A DNA stretch of 64,000 nt from Macrostomum hystrix (lineage: Eukaryota > Platyhelminthes > Macrostomidae): positions 310,001 to 374,000 of the forward strand of contig CATNEN010000005.1 of assembly GCA_950097015.1 (NCBI GenBank), read 5' to 3'. The position numbers and the translations under genes were made by a program. The notes beneath the pieces are model-generated. The model was not told the DNA's origin, did not search any database, and saw nothing but the letters and a program-made list of their open reading frames with translations. This document shows positions 20,505 to 30,800 of the stretch, in pieces; position 1 is the stretch's first letter; the number at the start of each line of letters is the position of its first letter.

Positions 20505-20581
20505 AGAGCAACAAAAAAATATGTAGCTCTGAGCATAACACTATAATAGCTTGCTCAGAGAATGGATTGTTCATCATATCA
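20505..20581 (-). ncRNA. Possible box C/D snoRNA L (D box unclear)
   Basis: C box ATGATGA (complement of 20571-20577) is followed 12 bases later by CTGA, and AATCCATTC between them could pair with 28S GAAUGGAUU. No clean terminal D box, so the 3' end is a guess. Confidence 0.35.
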
Positions 20582-20800
20582 CTCTGTTTAAATATCGCAT
20601 ATGATCTATTAAAAACGAAGATGTCAAAATGTCATTTGACGATGTCGAACAAATTATAAAGCTACTTACCAACTAGATTGCTGTATAGATAGTAGGATTT
20701 TGCTATTGTGATATCGGCAAGGCGATGGCTTCTAAAATGGTTTAGGTGCTATACACTATTTTTTATTATAAAAATTAAAAAACTACAAAAGCCAGACATC

Positions 20801-20882
20801 TTTAATCAGATGTATATATAGTATCCACAGTGGCATGAAAATGCAAATCAGACATATGCTTGTCAGTTATTCATCACAAAAA
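20801..20882 (-). ncRNA. SNORD27: Box C/D snoRNA M, SNORD27-like
   Basis: C box GTGATGA complements 20871-20877, terminal D 20806-20809, and an internal CTGA follows GACAAGCATATG. That element pairs with 18S CAUAUGCUUGUC and the +5 base is human A27, the SNORD27 target. SNORD27 is encoded in vertebrate UHG. Confidence 0.85.
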
Positions 20883-21065
20883 ATTAATATCAGAAGGTAT
20901 TGTTTAATATAGATAAAATAATAGAGAACTTACAATTTGTGATTCTCATGTGAATCTAGATATAGCACACTGAAGCAAACTGGCTGTTTCCTGCAGTTAA
21001 ATGGGTTTAATATAAAATTTATGCATTGAGCACGCTGAATAACAAAAACTAGTTTGTGTTTTGAA

Positions 21066-21151
21066 AGGTATCAGATATCGTTTCAATTTTGACATTCACA
21101 GCTTAGCTCAAAAAGAACAGGCTCAAAACACGTTGGGTAACATCATAAAGA
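21066..21151 (-). ncRNA. Possible box C/D snoRNA N
   Basis: C-like box ATGATGT (complement of 21140-21146) and D box CTGA (complement of 21071-21074), preceded by TTGAAACGATAT. Target unknown. It is the most upstream candidate found in the host gene. Confidence 0.5.
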
Positions 21152-21715
21152 GACAAAGCAGCTTAATATCCAACAATTATATTATAAATTCAGTTTCATA
21201 GATAATCACTATAGATAATCACTATCAACAATAATTACTTAACAAAACTTTGTAACTTAAAAGCAACCGCTTTACTTTTAATTACATGGTGTTACCCTAA
21301 AATAGTTTTGAGTGATACTTTACTATTCTAATGTGAAAATGGCATTATTTGGTCAAAACCTACTATACAACATGTTTTTACTAGTTTAAATGAGTACAAT
21401 TGTACAACTATATGTTTTGTGTTGTTAGAAACAGTTTTTCTAAAAAAGGGGGATTTAATTATTGATTTTATTTGTTTAAATTCTTATTTAATGCTGTACA
21501 CATCCAGCATATAAAGTTGTGCAATATAATTATATAAATTATTTGTCTTATATTGTATACTACTTTCTACTTATATTTATGGCTTTTTATTAAATCTTGG
21601 ATTTAATATTAAATATTGGAGCCGAAAAATGATATAAAAAGTTTTTACAGCTTTTTTGAATTGTTTTCTATGCAACTAACATTTTTTAGAGACCAGTTTC
21701 TGTATTGAACTTTTT
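21152..21715. other. AT-rich host-gene intron sequence
   Basis: No C/D pair, exon or repeat seen here. Confidence 0.5.
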
Positions 21716-22010
21716 TAAAGAAAAAGTATAGTTTAGCGCATAGTCAAAGCCTGAAATGAGGTTATTTAAACAGTGCGGAAAAAACCGCATAATTCACTGC
21801 ATAGTCAAAGCCTGAAATGAGGTTATTTAAACAGTGCGGTAAATTCCGCATAGTTCACCGCATAGTCAAAGCCTGCAATGATCGAGGTTATTTAAACACT
21901 GTGGTTTTTTAGATGTTATAAACAGTGCGGAAAAAACCGCTAACTTTACCGCAGGGTTATGTGTTGACATTACTATGCGGTAAAGTTAGCGGTTTTTACC
22001 GCGCAGTAAA
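21716..22010. repeat. Three tandem ~60-bp repeats plus a long hairpin
   Basis: GCATAGTCAAAGCCTGAAATG followed by AGGTTATTTAAACAGTGCGG occurs at about 21737, 21798 and (altered) 21858. Then GCGGAAAAAACCGC and CTAACTTTACCGCA at 21927-21953 are mirrored by TGCGGTAAAGTTAGCGG at about 21979, making a hairpin. GCGG/CCGC palindromes occur throughout. It lies in the first long host-gene intron. Confidence 0.8.
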
Positions 22011-23128
22011 ATGTTGCCAACGTGGTCACATAGTTCTAAAAAGTCTTGGTCAGTCTTTTTTCTCTTAAACTAGGTAATAGTGCCTAATTCAGTAGAAGGG
22101 GGCACCAAAGCTATTCTTGGGGTATTGACGGTGCCACAAAAATTTTTCAAGTTGGCTTTCAAATAGAGCTGCACTTGTACCATGCATTTGACACAGCTTG
22201 GCGTTGGCGATCTGCAAAATCTTCAGCTACAGAATTTCTGTGTTTTAGCTTCCTGTTCCCACATATTTGCCAGATTTAGCTATTGACATAGATTAAAGTG
22301 TCAAGTCACGCCAAAACCATGTCAGCACAAATTTTTCAAACTCAGAATGCACGTGTGGCACGAATACAAACAAAAAAATAATATAACAAACAAAAGTAGA
22401 ACATTGCCCAAATGTCATTTGTATACTACTCTATAGATATCAGTCTTAATTCTATTCCATTATGCAGTTATCAATCATACTTTTATCTTATTCACTATAT
22501 TTAATCCAATTTATCACACCATTTTGCACATTGGCCAGTCCTATTCTTTTGTCTTCAATGACACCCATATAGAACAATTAGCATAATAGGCCTAGTGTGT
22601 GGATAAGCATGGGAGAATGAGTTCAAAACATCGTAGTTACCTTTATAAACACTATTTAGGCCCTATTGCTTTTCTTCCTTTATAAACAAGGGCAAGGCCC
22701 AGAACACTACAAGTCTTACACCATCTGAGTGGGGTCTGTGAATACAACAAACACCTTTATCCTCATGGTTACACTAACTTCACTAAGTGGTACACTGCTT
22801 CTACTCGCACTTCTAAAGCGCATAGCTAACATTTTGAAGCACTTGTGCATAAGCTTTTAGGTTTTCTATCATTCAAATAATAAAAAATGGAGCCAGACAT
22901 ATTCGAACACTCTGCATAGAACACCGTAGTTGGTTCTTAGTTAACTTAGATCTTAGGTCTTTTACTTTGGTTCTTAGGTGACAGATCCTTAGTGGACAAT
23001 GTGAGAAGAAGCTGAAGAATTATAGGGTGTGCAAAATATAAGGCATGTTTTAAAAGCGCTTGACATAAAATCTGAACAAGTTATCGCCAAATCTAAGGAC
23101 AAGGTGTCTAAAAATATTATTCACTTAC
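22011..23128. other. AT-rich host-gene intron sequence
   Basis: Unique sequence with no supported gene or repeat. Confidence 0.5.
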
Positions 23129-23345
23129 CAGGTCCATTAAGTGCAGTCAGCGAGCATCAGTGATGCAGCTTTTCAAAAACAAAATCATAGATATGCAAAA
23201 AAAACTTTACAGAGCTGACTATCAGCCCCCATCTAGGAGATCGGCGTGAATTTATCGTGAAACGCTATGACGATGACGAAGGGCAGCGGAGCGTAGAGGA
23301 GAGCGCAGAGTGCAGCGCCTTTTACTTAAATTAGCGCAGATTTCT
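23129..23345 (-). promoter_or_regulatory. Candidate first exon and pyrimidine-rich start of the snoRNA host gene
   Basis: A strong donor (GACCTG then GTAAGTG) ends a minus-strand exon at 23129. Upstream, at about 23265-23310, the minus strand is pyrimidine-rich (CTCTCCTCTACGCTCC, CTGCCCTTCGTC), as in 5'-TOP snoRNA host genes. The start site itself cannot be fixed by eye. Confidence 0.4.
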
Positions 23346-23765
23346 GGTCAAACCACTGCATTCGATTAACTTAAACAAAAATTTACAATTTTTCATGTTA
23401 TTAAATGATTTATTTGTCACTGTACTTTTTTACAAACTAAGTATATTTATTTAAAACTTACAAAAATAAAATTAATCTTTTGACAAAGTATTATGTTCGT
23501 TTTTTCACACTGTCCTATAAATTAATAAGTATCAGCCTTTTTTCGATTTGCTGCGATGAAGCCAAACGAACTTGGCTTCTATATTACTATATATAGTTTA
23601 TAAAAATTGATTTCATTCAAACCAAATTTTTCAAATACCTCCATAACTTACCAAAATATGCCAGTAACAGTAAATTGCTATTAGAACTAATATTTCACCC
23701 ATTTCAAGACAAATATCCAAATATTTCCTGTTCTATTGGCTAAAAATTAGACATAATAAACTCAA
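23346..23765. other. AT-rich spacer
   Basis: Nothing recognised. Confidence 0.5.
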
Positions 23766-24165
23766 CTATACTACTCTGTGAGTGTGGTCCTGCAGTCCGA
23801 GGCCCTACCTGATCGCCAGAGGGCGTCGCTGTTCCAGGACGAGACCGTCCTGTTGTACAACGCCGCGAGACAGCTGGACGCTGACGGATTCGCTCGAACA
23901 GCAAGTCAACGCGGCGCACGCTGGCCTGCTGCGCGGTGACTCCAACTGGCACGTCACATGCATCATCCGCGCCGAGTCCTACTGCCCGCAGCCGGTGCAA
24001 GAGGTGCTGCTGCTAACGCTGTAGGCACCCGAACGGCGCGGCCAGGCCCGAACTCGGCGTTTCGTCGACTGCCTGCTGGCCGATGCTGGCGCCCGGACAC
24101 TGCCGGCGGTGCGCGGCCTTTGTTCGCGCGCAGGCTCTGGAAGCGTGCACTGTGACGCTGCTTTT
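23766..24165 (+). pseudogene. GC-rich coding-like remnant, unidentified
   Basis: A 400-base GC-rich island in AT-rich sequence. One plus frame after a CCTGCAG acceptor-like site reads LFQDETVLLYNAARQLDADG, and an overlapping frame reads GDSNWHVTCIIRAESYCPQP before a stop, as if a frameshift separates two halves. It may be a decayed exon or a retrocopy fragment. I recognise no family securely. Confidence 0.3.
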
Positions 24166-25117
24166 TTCCACCTGACAGCGTATTTTGTTGTTGTTGTTGT
24201 TTCAACACTGCAACAAATATCTACTTTTTTATATTTATCCACTCAGAGCCTCATGTTTACTTTTAAAGTATATTTAGGAACAAGAACAAGAATTACTAAC
24301 GGAAAGACTAACGTTAAAGTCTAACGTAAACCTAACGGAAATTCGTTAGTCCTGTAACGTTTTTCTAACGTGCTTCTAACGTTAGACCTTGGACTAAGGT
24401 ATAGAGCTACTACTGAAACTTAAGCGAATTCATACCCTTTAAATTCACACAAGAGTCGTGTAGACTATGGGGTAAAATGTTTGGAAACGAGCTTTTTCAC
24501 TATGCTTCTGAGTGCCCTATCTTACAAAAGACAAGGTTGAATCTATTCAACCAAAATACTTTAAATTTACAGCAATTCTGCAAACTTGGTTCTCTCTGTA
24601 ACACACTAAAAGTGGGGAACGAACCTCGCGCTTGCAGACCGAGACCGGTTTCTGGCTTGTTTGCCTTCGTCAGTCAGCCACACGCCGTCCTCTCCCACCA
24701 CTCTTAGTGTGCACAGAAGTCTGTTTTAAGCTTGCCGTTTTTATGGCGATACTTTTTCAGTGTTATGTGAGAGTTTTGCAGCCAAGTCTTTGCTTTTCTA
24801 CTGTTATCAGTAGTCTGAATTGTATCTCTCACACTCTCTGTAAATGAGAGCAGAATAAGGAAAGACCTTTTAGCAATTGAGAAGGTCTTTACGATACCTA
24901 ACAAATACCTAAGAAAACAAAGAGTAAAGCCAGCTGGGCATGTAAAGCTAGACATGCCTACGAATAGAATAATACATGCAGCCATCAACCAGTGTTTTAC
25001 ATATCCAGACTCAGCCATGCATGTTAACATATAAGATTCCCTCTACTGAATCAAACCCTCATTATGAAATGCATCTCAAAGTAATGAATATTCATGCTGC
25101 GCTCGTAAAAACATTTT
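24166..25117. other. Intergenic sequence with TAACG palindromes
   Basis: 24293-24385 has repeated TAACG/CGTTA words in both orientations. The rest is unique and shows no gene. Confidence 0.45.
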
Positions 25118-25726
25118 TGCCCAATTGTTGGTTATTGGTTGTGGGCTGAGAGGGGCTGGGCTGGTTATTGGTTGTGGGCTGAGAGGGGCTGGGCTGGTTA
25201 TTGGTTGTGGGCTGAGAGGGGCTGGGCTGGTTATTGGTTGTGGGCTGAGAGGGGCTGGGCTGGTTATTGGTTGTGGGCTGAGAGGGGCTGGGCTGGTTAT
25301 TGGTTGTGGGCTGAGAGGGTCTGGGCTGGTTATTGGTTGTGGGGTGAGAGGGGCTGGGCTGGTTATTGGTTGTGGGCTGAGAGGGGCTGGGCTGGTTATT
25401 GGTTGTGGGCTGATAGGGGCTGGGCTGGTTATTGGTTGTGGGCTGAGAGGGGCTGGGCTGGTTATTGGTTGTGGGGTGAGGGGCTGGGCTGGTTATTGGT
25501 TGTGGGCTGAGAGGGGCTGGGCTGGTTATTGGTTGTGGGCTGAGAGGGTCTGGGCTGGTTATTGGTTGTGGGGTGAGAGGGGCTGGGCTGGTTATTGGTT
25601 GTGGGCTGAGAGGGGCTGGGCTGGTTATTGGTTGTGGGCTGAGAGGGGCTGGGCTGGTTATTGGTTGTGGGGTGAGAGGGGCTGGGCTGGTTATTGGTTG
25701 TGGGGTGAGAGGGACTGTTGGGTTGG
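25118..25726. repeat. 33-bp minisatellite
   Basis: About 18 units of GGTTATTGGTTGTGGGCTGA plus GAGGGGCTGGGCT. The period is a multiple of three, so long open frames on the plus strand are artefacts. Strong G/C strand asymmetry. Confidence 0.95.
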
Positions 25727-26355
25727 GTTGTTGGGTTGAAAGATAAAAAACGCTAGGGTGTTAGTTGCGCATTTCACGTGACCAATCAGATCAGATCACA
25801 ACAAATCTAATCCATTATAAAGCTACTGCAAGGACCCTAATAACATGGACCCAATCACTGACAAGTCGCAGCCAATTGTGGCCATTCACGACATGAAGAA
25901 AAGTGGAGCAATAAACTTTTTAACTATCTTTCTGTACTTTTATTTAAGCGCGCATACACAATCACGTAAAAGTACACACAACAGCTTGATGTATTACTTC
26001 ATGCAGTGTGTGCGAAATAAAATCATTGATTTGTACTTGTTTCTACGCGTGATGGCTTGTACTTTCCAGACATACATTTTTTAGATATTACAGTCAAATG
26101 TGGGTATCAAACTAAGTCGTTTTAAAATAATTCAGTCCAGCTGAAAAGCCCTTTAAAAATTACATTTCGTGATTGAGACAAAGTTGACATGCAATGTGCA
26201 ATTTTAAACACTTCCAGCTTCGATTAAAGAATAACTGACCTATTTAAACCGTCGTAATTATAAAACTCGTTTTCAATTTCGAAAATTTCGGAGTGATCAT
26301 AGATAAAACATGACAAAATCACAAGTTGCCTAATTTTGTGTGAATAATGATCAGA
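25727..26355. other. AT-rich spacer
   Basis: No supported gene; a short plus-strand frame at 25845-26084 shows no recognisable feature. Confidence 0.45.
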
Positions 26356-27680
26356 AAAAATGGGAGAAGGCAGACGGAATCAGCAGGAGGATGGGATCAC
26401 GAGGTGGATGGGATCAGGAAGAAGATGGGATCAGGAGGAAAATAGGATCAGGAGGAAAATAGGATCAGAAGGAAGATGGGATCAGGAGGAAAATGGGATC
26501 AGGAGGAAGAGGGGATCAGGAGTAAGATGGGATCAGGAGGAAGATGGGATCAGGAGGAAGATGGGACCATGAGGAAGATGGGATCAGGAGGAAGATGGGA
26601 TCAGGAGGAAGATGGGATCAGGAGGAAGATGGGATCAGGAGGAAGATGGGATCAGGAGGAAAATAGGATCAGGAAGAAGATGGGATCAGGAGGAATATGG
26701 GATCAGGAGGAAGATGGGATGAGGAGGAAGATGGGATCAGGAGGAAGATGGGATCAGGAGGAAAATAGGATCAGGAAGAAGATGGGATCAGGAGGAATAT
26801 GGGATCAGGAGGAATATGGGATCAGGAGGAAGATGGGATCAGGAGGAAAATGGGATCAGGAGGAAGATGGGATCAGGAGGAAGATGGGATCAGGAGGAAG
26901 ATGGGATCAGGAGGAAAATAGTATCAGGAAGAAGATGGGATCAGGAGGAATATGGGATCAGGAGGAAAATGGGATCAGGAGGAAGATGGGATCAGGAGGA
27001 AAATGGGATCAGGAGGAAGATGGGATCAGGAGGAAAATGGGATCAGGAGGAAAATAGGATCAGGAAGAAGATGGGATCAGGAGGAAGATGGGATCAGGAC
27101 GAAAATAGGATCAGGAGGAAGATGGGATCAGGAAAAAAATAGGATCAGGAGGAAAATAGGATCAGGAGGAAGATGGGATCAGGACGAAAATAGGATCATG
27201 AGGAAAATGGGATCAGGAGGAAAATGGGATCAGGAGGAAAATAGGATCAGGAAGAAGATGGGATCAGGAGGAATATGGGATCAGGAGGAAAATGGGATCA
27301 GGAGGAAGATGGGATCAGGAGGAAAATGGGATCAGGAGGAAGATGGGATCAGGAGGAAAATGGGATCAGGAGGAAGATGGGATCAGGAGGAAGATGGGAT
27401 CAGGAGGAAGATGGGATCAGGAGGAAAATAGGATCAGGAGGAATATGGGATCAGGAGGAAAATAGGATCAGCAGGAAAATGGGATCAGGAGGAAGATGGG
27501 ATCAGGACGAAAATAGGATCAGGAGGAAAATGGGATCAGGAGGAGGATGGGATCAGGAACGAGATGGGATCAGGAGGAAGATTCGATCAGAAGGAAGATG
27601 AAACCAAGAGGAAAATGGGATCAGGAGGACGATGGGACCAAGACGAAGATGGGATCAGGAGGAAGATGGGAAGATGAAGA
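26356..27680. repeat. 17-bp purine-rich minisatellite
   Basis: About 75 units of ATGGGATCAGGAGGAAG and close variants, almost purely purine on the plus strand. Three units make 51 bases, so frames stay open by chance. Confidence 0.96.
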
Positions 27681-27828
27681 TGTGAAGTGTAAGTTTCCAG
27701 AAGGAGGAAAAGGAAATTATTTAATAACTGCAGAGAGTTATAGTGTCGCACTAGCACACCCTTCAGCAGCAGTACGTAGGAATCAGTCAATATACAGAAA
27801 AAAACGCTGTGCTTTTTTCAACTCAAGG

Positions 27829-30800
27829 TTAAAATGGCACGGCGTAGGCACTTTCAGCTGGCGAACCAGCTCTCTCCAAATTGTGCCTAGCAACAGACAG
27901 TAGTGTCTCTGCACCCGACAGTTTCTCAGAGAACAACGCCTGCGCCTCTTCGTTCGATAGTCTTTGTTCCAGCATATCCTTCAGTGCAGCGTAGCGACCT
28001 TTCCATCGTTCAACTTCCAAGTCGGCTTGGCTTCCAAGACCTCCGCTCTGGTGCAGGTACTGGTGATAGTAGCGAGCCTAAGACAGCGTTTGGGGTGACG
28101 AAACTGGTGACACTCCGATCAATCAAAACAGCTGACACTCCAATCAATCAAAACAGCTGACACTCCAATCAATCAAAACAAGTGACACTCCAATCAATCA
28201 AAACAGCTGACACTCCAATCAATCAAAACAAGTGACACTCCAACCAATCAAAACAGCTGACACTTCAATCAATCAAAACAGCTGACACTCCAATAAATCA
28301 AAACAGCTGACACTCCAATCAATCAAAACAGCTGACACTCCAATCAATCAAAACAGCTGACACTCCAATCAATCAAAACCTTTGGCAACTCTAATTAATC
28401 AAACAGGTGACACTAGTTAATCCAGAGTGTGACAACCAGTCAAGTAACAGCTATAGTGTTCATTTAATCCAAACCTGTCGGCTCTGGGCGGCCCACGGAG
28501 GTAATTCGGTAATCCAGAATTTGTTCAGCAATCTTTCTCGCTCCTCAGCATAGAATTGAATGCTAGACAATTCCCTGGCTAGATGCTTCAATAGGCTATA
28601 ATCTACACTTTGCGAGCGTTCCAATACGCCCAGACTCTTGTAGTGCAGCGTGCGTTCGTCGACTCGATTTCTGGCGCTGCGAATTTCGCGCAGATTTTCG
28701 CGCGACTCTTTGCGCAACAATTCGAAATCGTCCAGGCGACAGACGGCGTGCAACAGCAGCTCCGGCGCGTCCAGCACAGCAGGCCCAATACTGCGGCGTC
28801 CTAAAAACGACGGGCGAGAGTAAATAAAATATCATCGCGAACAAACTACACTACTGACAGTAGAAATATACGAGCTACCAAGATGTATTTGTGTACTATA
28901 TTTGTGTACTATATTTATTAATCTATGCATAAAAAAGATTATAACTACAATAAAAATTCCAGTAGGGCTGCAGGCAATTTCACACTATTTGGTGCCAGCG
29001 CAGGCACACGCTGACACAGTTGCCCTGACTTTCTCATCGTCAGGCAGTGTACAGCAGCCTCTCTCCGCTGCTGCGCCCCAATTTAATGTGGCCTCGCCGC
29101 GGAATCGAGCTCAGGGACCTCGGTGAGAGAGGCAAACGCGATTACCGCTCAGCCACACTGACCACTGGATATGGCTAAACTGACTTCATTTCGCGCCCAC
29201 TGTCGCGCCCGCTGTCATAGTCTATGGCAAAAACTCATGGAAGAAACTAATACTTAGGTATTTTTTTAGTTTAAAGAGTTGTTTGTCTTTTGGGGGTGCA
29301 AATTTCAACCATAGACAAAATGTCAAAAACGAGGTTGAAATGATTTTATCCCGCGGCCGATGTCTATGGTCGCAATATGGCAAAACGTAAAAAAATTTAG
29401 ATCGAAAGAAAACGCTTACTGGCGGCCAATGTGACGCTGCCTGCACCATTCCGCAGTCGCTCTCTAAGGCTGGCATTCTCCCTCTCCAGTCTGTGCAGCT
29501 GAGCTGCCAGTTCGCCGCCACGTTCGCGCATTCGACGAGAAGCCTGCTCAATGTCGGATAGGGTGTCGCCTAGACGATGACGCAGTTCGGCTAATTCAGA
29601 CACCCGCCGGCTCATTATTGATTGCCAATCGTCTGGTAGGCGGGAGACAAACTGGCCGAGATCCTCTTTTAGGGACAACTCGGCCTGTAGAGCCTCAACT
29701 AGGGCCTGGAATGAGGCAAATAAAGATAGTTATAAAGCGCCGAAGAAATCGAGTTTAGAGTGACCAATCACGAAGAAGGTGGTTCGTAGATTGACCAATC
29801 ACGAAGAAGAAGGAAGTCGGTAGATTGATCAATCACGAAGCAGATGGTTGGTAGATTGACCAATCACGAAGCAGATGGTTGGTAGATTGACCAATCACGA
29901 AGCAGATGGTTGGTAGATTGACCAATCACGAAGCAGATGGTTGGTAGATTGACCAATCACGAAGCAGATGGTTGGTAGATTGACCAATTACGAGGCAGAT
30001 TGGTACGAGTATCATAGCAAATCACTTAAGAGACGTGAGCCGCTCACCTGAAGCACTCTGGTGCGCAGGTGTTCGGCTTGTCCGCCACGCCAGCCAACAA
30101 TGGTAGCTCCGGAAACCTCGGACGTGGTCGATTTTGGTGACGGCGTGGCTGGCCTACTTCCGCCTCGACTGCCAGCTGACAGAGACCATTGCTGCTGCTG
30201 ATGCAGGTCGGGTGCAGAGCCGCCGAGAGAGCAAGTTGACTTTAGGACACTCGTCAAGCGACCAATTTGAGCCAGGAGATTTTGAATATGGCGGTTCTTC
30301 TCTTCTAGAATGCTGCGATAATTTTGTAGTAAAAATTTAAAACACTTTGCTTTTTAAACTACAATAGCAAAGGACATATTTGCGATGAAGCTAACAAGGA
30401 TTTAGGAAAAAATCCTGCGTAAAAATGTTCAGTCTACAGACTGAAAAGCAGCTATGCTTGCTTAAATTAATGTTTAAAGAAAAAAACAGACACTACTTAT
30501 GCTACTAAACAACGTGAGCAGTAGTGTAGTTAGCGCATACGTTTCAGAAATCGACTCGCTGACGCCGCCAAATTCGAGTGCAGTCAGATTGCGCGAGCCC
30601 GGCTGTTGCGCCTTGCGCAACAGATCGCGAAGGCGCGCATTCTCGGCCATGCACTGGTCGAGGCGGCTGGACAATTTATTGATTAACCAAATTATTACGA
30701 GTAGTAGAACTAATAAAATAAGACCAACAAATCATTAGGCATCAATTCAACTTACATAGCCCTACTGTTTAGCTTAGTTCTAAGCTCGATCGCAGTGCCT

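Larger units (their letters stand above)
13895..23310 (-). ncRNA. Non-coding multi-snoRNA host gene (UHG/GAS5-like)
   Basis: A minus-strand transcription unit made of small exons with good splice sites and introns holding box C/D elements. Exons by coordinate: ~13895-14130, 14328-14338, 14496-14552, 14780-14837, 15383-15432, 15645-15679, 15860-15881, 16126-16181, 16420-16455, 17031-17082, 17273-17319, 17568-17584, 17813-17898, 18460-18491, 19197-19261, 19475-19508, 19775-19822, 20320-20356, 20670-20680, 20934-20990, 23129-~23300. Donors are mostly GTAAGT-like; acceptors are T-rich with TTTTAG or TTTCAG. The exons have no shared frame and no protein similarity. Most introns hold exactly one snoRNA; introns with two or three suggest missed exons near 16.65, 18.1, 18.25, 18.85 and 20.0 kb. 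Vertebrate GAS5 and UHG are built this way. AATAAA at 13910-13915 could be its poly(A) signal. Confidence 0.85.

Noticed and set aside
14236-21151. CRISPR-like array (recurring TCATCAT words at intervals)
   Set aside because: Spacing is irregular, the words are snoRNA C boxes on the minus strand, and splice sites show a eukaryotic gene.
26360-27700. Plus-strand frames of GSGGRWDQEEDGIRRK type
   Set aside because: 17-bp repeat with three units per 51 bases; open frames overlap and follow from the repeat.
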